Virus record (IMG/VR): IMGVR_UViG_3300023170_000203
Location: 1 to 21,848 of that record
Length of the DNA stretch: 21,848 nt
Reading direction: 5' to 3' (one strand)
Origin: a virus
The notes under the pieces were generated by a model. That model saw only the letters and a list, made by a program, of their open reading frames with translations. It was not told the DNA's origin and did no database searches. Made by a program: the position numbers and the translations under genes. Shown piece by piece: positions 9,180-18,373 of the stretch (position 1 is the first letter of the stretch; the number at the start of each line of letters is the position of its first letter).

Positions 9180-10706
9180 ATGGCTGCTGTCGTAACAGAT
9201 CAATTTAGAATACTGAATGCTGGTAATTTTGTAGATTCTGTATTAGATAATAATAATTCATATTATGCATTTTTAGGATTGTCAAATTCAACTGCTGCTG
9301 GATTTGGTAGAACTAGCGATTGGTCTTCTAATCCAAGTGGTCCACCAAGTCCAACAGACAATCTTCAATATAATTCTCACTACAGAGATACTGCTCTTTT
9401 TGGTAGAAGAATAACCAGTGCTAATGTAAGGAGGGTTGTAAGAAAGGTTGCTTGGACGGAAAATACTTCCTATGATATGTATAGGCATGATTATAGCACT
9501 TCAAACTTAACTCCAAATTCTGGAACAAGTAGGTTGTATGATGCAAATTATTATGTAATTAATTCTGACTTTAGAGTCTATGTTTGTTTAGATAATGCAT
9601 CAAGTGGAACAAACTTGAAAGGCGACAGATCTAAATTTGAACCAACATCCACAGATTTGCAACCATTTTCTGCAGGGGCTGATGGATATTTGTGGAAATA
9701 TCTTTTCTCAATTTCTCCAAGTGATATTATTAAATTTGATTCAACGGAGTATATTGTTCTTCCAAATGATTGGTTGACTTCAACAGAATCTAATATACAA
9801 ACAATCAGAGAAGCAGGTGATTCTGATGTAAATTTAAATCAAATAAAAAAAGTATATATTAAAAGTGCTGGAACTGGATATTCTAACGGAACATATAATA
9901 TTTTAGGTGATGGTTTTGGTGCTACGGTTTCTATAACAGTAAATGCTAGTGGGGCAATTACATCAGCAAATATTGTTACTGGTGGAAGTGGATACACCTA
10001 TGGAATAGTCGATTTGCAGAGAACAGGAACCATATCATCTCCAGCAGAATTGATACCTATTATACCACCATCTAGAGGTCATGGATATGACATTTATAAA
10101 GAACTTGGTGCGGATAGAGTTTTAGTTTATGCAAGATTTGATGATTCCACTAAGGATTTTCCATCTGATACTAAATTTGCCCAAGTTGGATTGATAAAAA
10201 ATCCAAAAGAATTTTCCGGAATCTCTACTTATACTGGTTCCACATACACATCTCTATATGCTCTAAAATTAGATAGTGCTTACACAGGAACTCCTAATCC
10301 GGGTGAAACTGTAACCCAGACACAGAGTTCTAGTAGTATTGCTAAAGGTTACGTAGCATCTTATGATACTGATACTAAGGTTTTAAAATATTTTAGAGAT
10401 CGCTCACTATTTTTAACAAATGGAGTAAGTCAGCAAGATAGCACAGACATTGCTGTAGGATCAAAAATAGTTGAATTTAATAATTCTGATAATATAACAT
10501 TTTCAGTGGCAACTAGCACTAATGTATCTGCAGGATTTACTGGAAGTTCTGAAAATGGTGTGGCACTCGGTGTCAATTTTACTGGAGGACTTGCAAATCC
10601 AGAGATAAATAAAAAGACAGGGGATATTATTTACATTAGTAATAGACCTGAAGTTGAAAGAAATCTTAGGCAAAAAGAAGACGTTAAAATCATTCTGGAA
10701 TTCTAA
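9180..10706 (+). CDS. 8: Baseplate wedge subunit gp8, with an inserted repeat domain
   Basis: This is the homologue of T4 gp8, a baseplate wedge component. The N-terminal part matches the family (VTDQFRILNAGNF; FGRTSDW; PSPTDN; VRRVVRKVAW near residues 83-92; GADGYLWKYLF; EYIVLPNDW), and the C-terminus TGDIIYISNRPEVERN...VKIILEF (residues 480-508) aligns with the T4 ending GEMIYMENRP...INILFTF. At 508 residues it is much longer than T4 gp8 (334). Part of the excess is a GxGY repeat at residues 225-280, between the EYIVLP region and the 'RVLVYARFDD' region. The ATG at 9180 is 22 bases after the upstream stop and just after a late promoter; no strong ribosome binding site is seen. The DUF4815 gene follows after 5 bases, so the two are probably co-transcribed. 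Confidence 0.95.
   Translation: MAAVVTDQFRILNAGNFVDSVLDNNNSYYAFLGLSNSTAAGFGRTSDWSSNPSGPPSPTDNLQYNSHYRDTALFGRRITSANVRRVVRKVAWTENTSYDMYRHDYSTSNLTPNSGTSRLYDANYYVINSDFRVYVCLDNASSGTNLKGDRSKFEPTSTDLQPFSAGADGYLWKYLFSISPSDIIKFDSTEYIVLPNDWLTSTESNIQTIREAGDSDVNLNQIKKVYIKSAGTGYSNGTYNILGDGFGATVSITVNASGAITSANIVTGGSGYTYGIVDLQRTGTISSPAELIPIIPPSRGHGYDIYKELGADRVLVYARFDDSTKDFPSDTKFAQVGLIKNPKEFSGISTYTGSTYTSLYALKLDSAYTGTPNPGETVTQTQSSSSIAKGYVASYDTDTKVLKYFRDRSLFLTNGVSQQDSTDIAVGSKIVEFNNSDNITFSVATSTNVSAGFTGSSENGVALGVNFTGGLANPEINKKTGDIIYISNRPEVERNLRQKEDVKIILEF
9852..10019 (+). repeat. GxGY repeat inserted in gp8
   Basis: Residues 225-280 of gp8 read VYIKSAGTGYSNGTYNI, GATVSITVN, then ASGAITSANIVTGGSGY. This is one full unit plus the next turn of the repeat family found in the giant protein, the DUF4815 protein and gp14. 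The corresponding part of T4 gp8 has no such sequence. Confidence 0.8.
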
Positions 10707-10711
10707 AAAAG

Positions 10712-13700
10712 ATGTCACAAAAAACAGACTTAAATATCAACCCATATTTTGACGACTTTGATTCGGGTAAAAATTTTTATAAAGTCTTATTTAAGCCAGG
10801 ATATCCTGTTCAGGCAAGAGAACTAACCACTCTACAATCAATATTACAAAATCAAATAGAATCTTTTGGAAGTTACACTTTCAAAGATGGTACTGTAGTT
10901 ATACCAGGAAATATTGTATATGATGATCAATTCTATGCAATCAAACTGAATCCAACATCTTTTGGTGTGGATGTTTCCATCTATATCAATAATTTCATTG
11001 GTAAAAAAATTACAGGACAAAGATCTGGATCTACAGCAACTATTCAATACATTGCTCTTCCAGATGGTCAGGAAGTAGAAAATGTAACACTATATGTTAA
11101 GTATGTAGATTCGAATGATAATTTCGAATTTGAACAATTTGAAGATGGAGAATCTTTATATGCTGATGAAGATGTAATATATGGAAATACTGTAATTAGT
11201 GCTGGAACACCCTTTGCATCTTTAATAGATTTAAATGCATCATCCATAGGATCCGCTGCGTCAATTGGAGACGGTGTTTATTTTATTAGAGGATATTTTG
11301 CAAGAGTATCTAAGCAAACCATATTGTTAGATAATTATACAAATACCCCATCATATAGAGTTGGTCTAAAAATTGAAGAATCTATAGTTAATGCAAAAGA
11401 TGATTCTTCTCTCAATGACAATGCAAAAGGATTTACAAACTATGCTGCTCCTGGTGCAGATAGATTAAAAATAAATCTTACCCTATCTAAAAAATTATTA
11501 TCAGACACAAACGATACTGATTTCGTAGAACTTTTAAGAGTCGAAAATGGTAAGATTAAAATAATAGAAAATAAAACAGATCTTGCTAGACTTGGTGATT
11601 ATTTTGCAGAAAGAACATATGAAGAATCTGGACATTATGCGCTAGAGAATTTTGCAATATCATTACATAATTCTTTAAATGATAGATTGGGTAATGATGG
11701 ATTATTTTTCTCAAATCAAGATACGGATCAATTAAATACACCTTCAGATGATTTGATGTGTGTAAAAGTTTCTCCAGGAGAGGCTTATGTTGGGGGATAT
11801 AACATAGAAACCGTTTCAAATACAATTATAGACGTAGAGAAACCAAGAGATACTAAATCTATTGATACTGCAAATATTCCATTTGAGATGGGCAATTTGC
11901 TCAGAGTCAATAATGTGTCTGGAGCATTAAAGCAAAAAGAATCTGTTAATCTATTCAACCAGTCTGCTGGTGGTGGAACACAAATTGGTGATGCTAGAGT
12001 ATATACATTCAATCTAACTGGTTCTGCATATGTTGATGCATCTACAAGTTGGGATTTATACTTGTATGATGTTCAAACATATACATCATTAACTTTAAAT
12101 ACTCCTGTAGCACCATTATCACTTATAACATCATCTTTTATCAAGGGTAAGAGTAGTGGTGCTAGTGGTTATGCAGTTGATTCTGGAACTGGAAGTTCAG
12201 TAAGTATTAGACAAACTTCTGGATCTTTTATAGTAGGAGAACAACTTATTATCAATGGTGTTGATGCTTCAGCGACAGTATCATCATTTACTGTTTATGG
12301 AACTCAAGATATTAAATCTGTAACCCAGAGCGGACTTTCAGGATTCCCCAATTTTTCTGGAGATTCTGTTTTAGAGTCTAGACCTCTTCCAAATGGAGTT
12401 ACTGGTGGAACCATAACTGGTAGTAATACTTTAACAAGTCCAGGAAAAGTTTTCACCGGTGTCAAAGTTGGTGATATTATCAGATATCAAATTGGATCGG
12501 GAGATGAAATCTTCAATAGAGTAACCGCAAATAATGGGACAACACTTTCCCTTGCAGCCGGACCAACTGTTTCTGGAGTGTCCGATGGTACGGTAACAAA
12601 TGGAACATATTCCTCTATTAAACTTGGTATTCCAACTTTAAGAAATCAAGAAAAAGCAAGTCTTTATGCACAACTTCCAGATTCAAATATTGAATCTGTT
12701 GATCTTTCTGGATCTACTCTAAAGATATCAGAACAAATTACCAATGAGACGACAAATGGATCTGGTTCTTTAACATTCGCTCTCTCAGATTTAAGTAGTG
12801 GGATTACAAGTGCATTCTTTGACCCATTTGATGAGGAAAGATATTCTGTTCATTATACTGGAGGCGGTATTGGTACAGTAACTTCCGATGCGTTTTCTAT
12901 TAGTTCAAACACAGTAACTATTAATGCATTATCCACATCAGAATCTGGCATTGTAGTTAATGCAACTCTGACTAAGAGTGGAATTAGAAGTAAAATTAAG
13001 GAATATACAAGAAGTTCCGTATTAGATGTTGTATATTCCAAGTATCAACAGTCTGGATCGGATGCTAATAATTCGATTTCCGATGGATTGACATATAACT
13101 CCAACTATGGACTTAGAGTTCAGGATGAAGAGATTTGTTTAACTTGGCCAGATGTATCTAAAGTACTTGTTGTTCTGGAGTCTTTAGATGAAAATGCTCC
13201 TAGTTTGGATCAAATTCAATTTTTTGATAGTTCTGTAGTTAGTAATGCTATTGTTGGTGAAAATATTGTCAGCACTACTGGAAGTGCTGTTGCAAGAGTT
13301 GTTTCAAAGTCACTACCATTAACCTTATCTGTAGTATATTTAAACAGCAATAAATTTGCCGCAGATGAAATTGTAACTTTAGAAGAATCAAACAATACAG
13401 CACCAATACAGACAATAACTAATGGTTCATATAAAAATGTTACCACTTCATTTAAGTTAAATAAGGGACAAAAAGATGAATACTATGATTATTCCAAATT
13501 AGTTAGAGGATCAAATTCATCTGTTCCTTCCAGAAGATTAAAAGTAGTCTTTGATCATTACACTGTCCCATCATCGGATGAAGGTGATGTTTATACTGTA
13601 TTGAGTTATGATAAAGAAAGATTTGCTGAGGATATTCCTCTCATTGGAAAAAATTCTGTAAGAGCATCTGATACTTTAGATTTTAGACCAAGAGTTTCCC

Positions 13701-16700
13701 AATTTGTAGCTACAGATAAATCTCCATTTGATTTCGATTCAAGGTCATTTGGAACTTTACCAAAGTTTATCCTGAAACCAAAAGAAAATTCTTTATTGGG
13801 TTATTCTTACTATCTCCCAAGAATAGACAAAATTTATTTGGATACTTATGGAAAGTTTATTGTAGAAAAAGGAATCTCTGCAGTAGAACCAAAAGCACCT
13901 TCAAATAAAAATCCAGATGGATTAATGGATTTGGCAACTATTACGCTGCCAGCATATCTTTACAATCCAGATGACGCTCAAATTTCTCTCGTTGATAATA
14001 GAAGATATACAATGAGAGATATTGGAAAACTTGAAGATAGAATTGAGAATCTAGAAACTTTAACATCACTTTCACTGTTAGAACTCAATACACAAACACT
14101 TCAAGTCAGAGATGCTGATGGAAATGACAGATTTAAAACAGGATTCTTTGTAGACGATTTCAAAAATAACTCATTAATTAACGTCGATGTATCTTCTATT
14201 CAAGTAGATTCCGCATCTCAGGAATTGACTACAATTACAAGTAGAAATACCTTAAAACCACAAATCGCTCCATCTACGGACATTACCGACGAAAACTTAG
14301 ATATTTCGACAAATTATGATTTATTGGATTCGAATGTTCAAAAAACAGGAAATACTATTACATTAAAATATGATAGTGTTGGTTGGATTGAACAACCTTT
14401 GGCTACCAAGGTTGAAAATGTAAACCCATTCCATGTTGTTTCCTATAATGGATTTGTCACTTTATCGCCAAAAAGTGATAGTTGGACAAGAACAGTTAGA
14501 CTGGAAGAATCAGTTACATCCACAAACAGAAGAGTTGCAGATCCAAATCGTGCTGGTCAAGTAACAACATCTGTTTCTTCGAGAGATGTAGTAGTATCTT
14601 CTGGAAATGAGCAGTACATGAGATCCAGAAATACAACATTTTCGGCTACAAACTTAAAACCACTTACAATATTCTTCCAATTCTTCGACGGAAATGGTAG
14701 TGTTGATTTTGTCCCCAAATTATTAGAAATTTCCAACGATCCTTCATTAGTAAATTATGGATCTTCTGGATCTTTCTCTGTAGGTGAAACTGTAATTGGA
14801 TATAAGGATGGTGTAGAAATAATAAGATTTAGATTATGTTCAGGAAATCATAAGTCTGGTCCTTTTAATGCTCCAACAAAAACATTCGATATAAATCCAT
14901 ACATAAAAACCGAAAACTTACAAGAAACATATAGTCAATCGTCAAAAGTTCTCAATATTGATACATATGCACTTTCTGAAGAGGCACAAGGCAAATATTA
15001 TGGTTACGTTGAAACTGGTGCAAAATTAATTGGACAAACTAGTGGATCAGTTGCATACGTAAAAGATCTTCGTCTTATTAGTGACAATTATGGGGACTTA
15101 TTGGGAACCTTCTTCTTAAAAGATCCTCTTGCTGTTCCAGCTCCAACTGTTAGAATTACAACAGGAACTAAAACTTACAAATTGACGAATAGTTCTACTA
15201 ACGCAGAACCACTTCCTGGAAGCAAATTGCAGTCTACTGCAGAAACATCCTATAAATCTGAAGGAAGATTTGAAGTTCGTCAAGTACAAACAACAAGAGT
15301 AAGAACAGAATTTTATGACCCATTAGCACAATCTTTCAGTGTTGGTGGTAATGGAGACAATGATGATGCTAATGGTGCATTCTTGACCGCTGTTGATCTA
15401 TTCTTTGCATCTAAACCTTCTGGAAATGATCCAGTAACAATTGAAGTTAGAACTGTTCAGTTGGGAACTCCTACCCGCGACATAATTGGAAATCCAGTTA
15501 CATTAACTCCTAATCAGGTAAATACCTCTTCAACAGGAGAAGTTGCAACAAAAGTTACTTTTGACTATCCAATATATCTTGCCCCAGGCGAAGAGTATGC
15601 AATTGTTGCTGTAGCACCAACTACAGACGAATATGAAATGTGGATTGCAGAAATGGGAGAAAAAACTGTAAATACACAATCCCTCCCAGACGCTGAAGCA
15701 GTTATATATTCCAAACAGTTTGCTCTTGGTAGTTTGTTCCTGTCTCAAAACGGATCTATCTGGACAGCAAATCAATACCAAGATATGAAGTTTAAACTTT
15801 ATAAGGCTAAGTTTACTTCAAATACTGGAACTGCATTCTTCTACAATCCAACACTGGATGAAAGTAATGGTTATGTAGAAACACTTGGAAACAACCCATT
15901 GGTAACGTTACCAAAGACCGTAACACTAGGAATTACTACAACTTCCGAGGCAAGTGTAACTGGAATTTTAACCGCAGGAAGAAAAATTTCAGGTTCAAAT
16001 GATTTTGGTTATGGATATATTGTTGGTACAGGAGGATCTGTTACTAACGCATCTGTTACGGATGGAGGAACAAATTATGTTTCAGGAACATACAGTTTAG
16101 ACACCACAAATATTGTTGGTAATGGTTCTGGATTAGTACTGAATGTCACCTCAACTAATGGAGTGTTAAGTTTTAATTCCGTTACTACTGCTGGAAATGG
16201 ATATCAAGTTGGTGATGTTGTAGGTGTTGTTGCTTCTGGCCAAGGAAGAAATGCTAGATTTACAATCTCCGCAATTTCAGGATTGGATACTTTATATCTG
16301 TCTGGTGTTCAGGGTGAAAAGGGAGCATCCAAGACATTCCAAGTTGGAGCAGGATTAAGTTATTATAATGATGCTGGAAATATTGTATCACTTGCTTCCA
16401 CAACAATTACCGATAGAACAACTGAAGGAAGCAATTTAAATTCTGGAAATTATATCAGAGTGAACCATTTCGATCACGGAATGTATTCTTCAACAGATAA
16501 AGTCACATTGACTGGAATTGAACCAAATGTACCTTCAACAACATTAACCTCAGAGTTATCACTGACAGAAACAACAACAATTAGTGTTGCAAGTACTGCA
16601 ACCTTCTCAACATTTGAAGGGCAACCTGTTTCTGGTTCTTACCTTGGATATGTAAAAATTGGCGATGAAATAATATCTTATAATGCTGTTGGCAGTGGAA

Positions 16701-17785
16701 CTCTTACAATAGATTCTAGATCTGTTGAAGGCAAAGTTCAACCACATTCAACCCAAAGTTTGGTTACAAAATATGAGTTGAATGGAGTATCTCTTAGAAG
16801 AATTAATAATGTTGAAAATACTGTAAGCACTCTAGACAATACTATTGACTCATATCATATTGCTATTGATATGTCAACCAATGGTATGAATAGATCTAGT
16901 GATGGATCTACTTCCGAAACACCACAATTATCTTTCTCTTCCGAAGATTTTGTTGGTGGTCAAAGATGCAAAGCCACAGAAAACATCCAATTCAATGAAA
17001 TCATTCCATACTATGATGTATTAACACCAAGTTCTGCAACCACAGTAACTTCTAATATAAGAACTACTACGGGAAGAAGTGTTGATGGAACAGAAACACC
17101 ATTTGTAGATAATGGATTCGAACCAGTAGAACTGAATGAGGTTAATAAACTAACATCTGTAAGAATGGTAGCATCGAATGTAAATGAAGTTGCTAAATTG
17201 ACCACATTACCAAGGAACAAATCATTTACAACTGGTATAACCTTGAATACAACTGATGAGAATTTATCACCTGTCATATACACAGACTCATCAATTACTG
17301 AATTTAGATTGAGTAGATTGAATAGTCCAGTATCCGATTATGTAACAGATGGTAGAGTAAATTCTTCACTATTTGATCCACATGCAGCAATCTATGTTTC
17401 AAATACTGTAAACTTAGCACAACCTGCATCATCACTTAAGGTAATACTCGCGGCATATAGACATAGTTCTGCTGACATCAGAGTTCTTTACAGTTTGATC
17501 AGAGCTGATTCGAGTGAAGTTGATCAAGAATTTGAATTGTTCCCAGGATATGACAACTTGGAATTAAAGGCAGATGGAACTTTAACCCCAGTAGATACTT
17601 CTCAAAACAGCGGTAGATCTGATGTTGAAGTTCCCGCAAGTTCCGATAATCAATATCTAGAATATGAATTTACTGCGGACAACTTAGATTTGTTTACTGG
17701 TTATACGATTAAGGTTGTAATGTCTGGTACTAATCAGGCATATGCTCCAAGAATAAAAGATCTCAGAACAATCGCATTGGCATGA
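10712..17785 (+). CDS. DUF4815-type large virion structural protein (baseplate/fibre-associated)
   Basis: A 2,357-residue protein. The N-terminus (NINPYFDDFDSGKNFYKVLF, PGYPVQARELTTLQSILQNQ, VVIPG) is characteristic of DUF4815-containing structural proteins of marine T4-like phages. A second conserved block starts with YDPLAQSF at residues 1534-1541 and runs through AFLTAVDLFFASKP, VEVRTV, PTRDIIG, YLAPGEEYAIV and MWIAEMGE, probably a jelly-roll-like domain. A GxGY repeat lies at residues 1774-1852. The C-terminus (VILAAYRHSSADIRVLYSLI; ELFPGYDNL; SSDNQYLEYEF; VVMSGTNQAYAPRIKDLRTI) is again typical of cyanophage structural proteins. It lies where T4 has genes 9-12, so a baseplate-periphery or fibre role is inferred; the exact place in the virion is not known. 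Its start follows gp8 after 5 bases, with only A-rich sequence as a possible ribosome binding site. Confidence 0.87.
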   Translation: MSQKTDLNINPYFDDFDSGKNFYKVLFKPGYPVQARELTTLQSILQNQIESFGSYTFKDGTVVIPGNIVYDDQFYAIKLNPTSFGVDVSIYINNFIGKKITGQRSGSTATIQYIALPDGQEVENVTLYVKYVDSNDNFEFEQFEDGESLYADEDVIYGNTVISAGTPFASLIDLNASSIGSAASIGDGVYFIRGYFARVSKQTILLDNYTNTPSYRVGLKIEESIVNAKDDSSLNDNAKGFTNYAAPGADRLKINLTLSKKLLSDTNDTDFVELLRVENGKIKIIENKTDLARLGDYFAERTYEESGHYALENFAISLHNSLNDRLGNDGLFFSNQDTDQLNTPSDDLMCVKVSPGEAYVGGYNIETVSNTIIDVEKPRDTKSIDTANIPFEMGNLLRVNNVSGALKQKESVNLFNQSAGGGTQIGDARVYTFNLTGSAYVDASTSWDLYLYDVQTYTSLTLNTPVAPLSLITSSFIKGKSSGASGYAVDSGTGSSVSIRQTSGSFIVGEQLIINGVDASATVSSFTVYGTQDIKSVTQSGLSGFPNFSGDSVLESRPLPNGVTGGTITGSNTLTSPGKVFTGVKVGDIIRYQIGSGDEIFNRVTANNGTTLSLAAGPTVSGVSDGTVTNGTYSSIKLGIPTLRNQEKASLYAQLPDSNIESVDLSGSTLKISEQITNETTNGSGSLTFALSDLSSGITSAFFDPFDEERYSVHYTGGGIGTVTSDAFSISSNTVTINALSTSESGIVVNATLTKSGIRSKIKEYTRSSVLDVVYSKYQQSGSDANNSISDGLTYNSNYGLRVQDEEICLTWPDVSKVLVVLESLDENAPSLDQIQFFDSSVVSNAIVGENIVSTTGSAVARVVSKSLPLTLSVVYLNSNKFAADEIVTLEESNNTAPIQTITNGSYKNVTTSFKLNKGQKDEYYDYSKLVRGSNSSVPSRRLKVVFDHYTVPSSDEGDVYTVLSYDKERFAEDIPLIGKNSVRASDTLDFRPRVSQFVATDKSPFDFDSRSFGTLPKFILKPKENSLLGYSYYLPRIDKIYLDTYGKFIVEKGISAVEPKAPSNKNPDGLMDLATITLPAYLYNPDDAQISLVDNRRYTMRDIGKLEDRIENLETLTSLSLLELNTQTLQVRDADGNDRFKTGFFVDDFKNNSLINVDVSSIQVDSASQELTTITSRNTLKPQIAPSTDITDENLDISTNYDLLDSNVQKTGNTITLKYDSVGWIEQPLATKVENVNPFHVVSYNGFVTLSPKSDSWTRTVRLEESVTSTNRRVADPNRAGQVTTSVSSRDVVVSSGNEQYMRSRNTTFSATNLKPLTIFFQFFDGNGSVDFVPKLLEISNDPSLVNYGSSGSFSVGETVIGYKDGVEIIRFRLCSGNHKSGPFNAPTKTFDINPYIKTENLQETYSQSSKVLNIDTYALSEEAQGKYYGYVETGAKLIGQTSGSVAYVKDLRLISDNYGDLLGTFFLKDPLAVPAPTVRITTGTKTYKLTNSSTNAEPLPGSKLQSTAETSYKSEGRFEVRQVQTTRVRTEFYDPLAQSFSVGGNGDNDDANGAFLTAVDLFFASKPSGNDPVTIEVRTVQLGTPTRDIIGNPVTLTPNQVNTSSTGEVATKVTFDYPIYLAPGEEYAIVAVAPTTDEYEMWIAEMGEKTVNTQSLPDAEAVIYSKQFALGSLFLSQNGSIWTANQYQDMKFKLYKAKFTSNTGTAFFYNPTLDESNGYVETLGNNPLVTLPKTVTLGITTTSEASVTGILTAGRKISGSNDFGYGYIVGTGGSVTNASVTDGGTNYVSGTYSLDTTNIVGNGSGLVLNVTSTNGVLSFNSVTTAGNGYQVGDVVGVVASGQGRNARFTISAISGLDTLYLSGVQGEKGASKTFQVGAGLSYYNDAGNIVSLASTTITDRTTEGSNLNSGNYIRVNHFDHGMYSSTDKVTLTGIEPNVPSTTLTSELSLTETTTISVASTATFSTFEGQPVSGSYLGYVKIGDEIISYNAVGSGTLTIDSRSVEGKVQPHSTQSLVTKYELNGVSLRRINNVENTVSTLDNTIDSYHIAIDMSTNGMNRSSDGSTSETPQLSFSSEDFVGGQRCKATENIQFNEIIPYYDVLTPSSATTVTSNIRTTTGRSVDGTETPFVDNGFEPVELNEVNKLTSVRMVASNVNEVAKLTTLPRNKSFTTGITLNTTDENLSPVIYTDSSITEFRLSRLNSPVSDYVTDGRVNSSLFDPHAAIYVSNTVNLAQPASSLKVILAAYRHSSADIRVLYSLIRADSSEVDQEFELFPGYDNLELKADGTLTPVDTSQNSGRSDVEVPASSDNQYLEYEFTADNLDLFTGYTIKVVMSGTNQAYAPRIKDLRTIALA
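16031..16267 (+). repeat. GxGY repeat in the DUF4815 protein
   Basis: Residues 1774-1852 read GGSVTNASVTDGGTNYVSGTY, then GSGLVLNVTSTNGVLSFNSV and TTAGNGYQVGDVV. The pattern of turn, Gly/Ala strand and 'NG.L.F.SV' strand matches the units in gp8 and the giant protein. It sits between the jelly-roll-like block and the conserved C-terminus, as an insertion would. Confidence 0.7.
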
Positions 17786-17979
17786 TACGTGTAGAAGGAT
17801 ATAAAAACTTATATAGAGATGAAAAGAGCGGTGCCATAGTAAATTGTGACACCGCCTCGTATAATCAGCATATGAATGCTTTAAACTATAGAGAAAATCA
17901 AAAGAAAGAACTTGAAAAAATGAAGGAAGATATTGACGAGATTAAATCTTTATTAAAAGAAATTTTAAATAAAAAATAA
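17782..17979 (+). CDS. Small coiled-coil protein between structural genes, function unknown
   Basis: A 65-residue protein. Residues 1-35 start MIRVEGYKNLYRDEKSGAIV and are followed by a highly charged Lys/Glu-rich helix (residues 38-65; ELEKMKEDIDEIKSLLKEIL) with heptad-like spacing of Leu/Met/Ile, so a short coiled coil is likely. Small proteins of this style occur in the same position in marine T4-like phages; I know of no assigned function. Its ATG overlaps the upstream stop (ATGA at 17782-17785) and no separate ribosome binding site is visible, which suggests translational coupling to the DUF4815 gene. It could be a minor virion protein or an assembly factor for its large neighbour. An imperfect GC-rich inverted repeat lies inside the gene (17828-17855). 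Confidence 0.85.
   Translation: MIRVEGYKNLYRDEKSGAIVNCDTASYNQHMNALNYRENQKKELEKMKEDIDEIKSLLKEILNKK
17828..17855 (+). repeat. Inverted repeat GCGGTG...CACCGC within the small coiled-coil gene
   Basis: GCGGTG at 17828-17833 pairs with CACCGC at 17850-17855 around a 16-base loop; two more base pairs can form after a mismatch. The arms stand out as GC-rich in AT-rich surroundings. No U-tract follows, so it is not a terminator; it could fold in the mRNA or be chance. Confidence 0.35.
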
Positions 17980-17982
17980 AAC

Positions 17983-17998
17983 TTTATGCGGACATAAA
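17983..17998 (+). repeat. Perfect 6-bp palindrome TTTATG-CGGA-CATAAA overlapping the late promoter
   Basis: TTTATG (17983-17988) and CATAAA (17993-17998) are exact inverted repeats around a 4-base loop, in the only intergenic gap longer than 25 bases. The right arm is the first six bases of the late promoter candidate at 17993-18000. Confidence 0.5.
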
Positions 17999-18000
17999 TA
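17993..18000 (+). promoter_or_regulatory. T4-type late promoter candidate (CATAAATA) before the fibre/neck block
   Basis: CATAAATA differs from the T4 late consensus TATAAATA only at the first base, and NATAAATA-type sites are accepted for marine T4-like phages. It lies in the 52-base gap after the 65-residue gene and 31 bases before the ATG at 18032. It would start transcription near 18006, driving the 113-residue protein, the fibre-like protein, gp13 and gp14. Confidence 0.55.
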
Positions 18001-18031
18001 TCTAAAGAAGAAACGTATGCTCATCTGAATA

Positions 18032-18373
18032 ATGGCTGTATTTGTATCTAATATAGTAATAGAGCAAGGTTTTGATTTTGAAACTACTTTTGAGTTGGAA
18101 GATACTAGTTCCGGTAATTATTTGGATTTGACAGGATATAGTGTTGAAGCACAACTTAGAAAAACCTATACAAGTTCTACTTCAGTATCCTTTGGTTCAA
18201 CTGTTATCTTACCTGCAAATAGCGGGAAAGTTAAAATTTCTTTAGCTTCTACAGAAACTTCTTTATTGAAACCTGGAAGATATGTTTATGATATAAAATT
18301 GACCACCGTTTCTGGAACTTTGACAAAAGCTGTAGAAGGTGCCGCACTTATAAGAGCGGGAGTAACTAGGTAA
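18032..18373 (+). CDS. Small beta-rich virion structural protein (Ig-like/BppU-like)
   Basis: A 113-residue protein beginning MAVFVSNIVIEQGFDFETTF. The alternating hydrophobic strands (LDLTGYSVEAQLRK; KVKISLASTETSLL; PGRYVYDIKLTTVSG; AVEGAALIRAGVT) resemble the small Ig-like or baseplate-upper-protein N-terminal beta-sandwich folds of phage structural proteins. Proteins like this are commonly listed as virion structural in marine T4-like phages just before the fibre and neck genes. It is the first gene after the late promoter candidate at 17993. The ATG at 18032 lacks a good ribosome binding site; an AAGAAG lies further up, before a four-codon reading frame (18017-18028). Its TAA shares an A with the next ATG (TAATG), indicating coupled translation. 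The fold is inferred; the role (fibre adaptor or decoration) is not known. Confidence 0.8.
   Translation: MAVFVSNIVIEQGFDFETTFELEDTSSGNYLDLTGYSVEAQLRKTYTSSTSVSFGSTVILPANSGKVKISLASTETSLLKPGRYVYDIKLTTVSGTLTKAVEGAALIRAGVTR

Noticed and set aside
10604-10611. GATAAATA late-promoter-like octamer inside gp8, about 100 bases before the DUF4815 gene
   Set aside because: It falls within coding sequence for EINKK, needs a non-consensus first base and is far from the next start; chance is likely in AT-rich DNA.
10704-10713. A-rich run TAAAAAAGAT at the gp8/DUF4815 junction as a programmed frameshift site
   Set aside because: The slippery-like run lies after the gp8 stop codon and the next gene has its own ATG; no frameshift is needed to explain either protein.
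17828-17855. GC-rich hairpin as a transcription terminator
   Set aside because: It is inside the 65-residue gene, has a 16-base loop and no following T-run.
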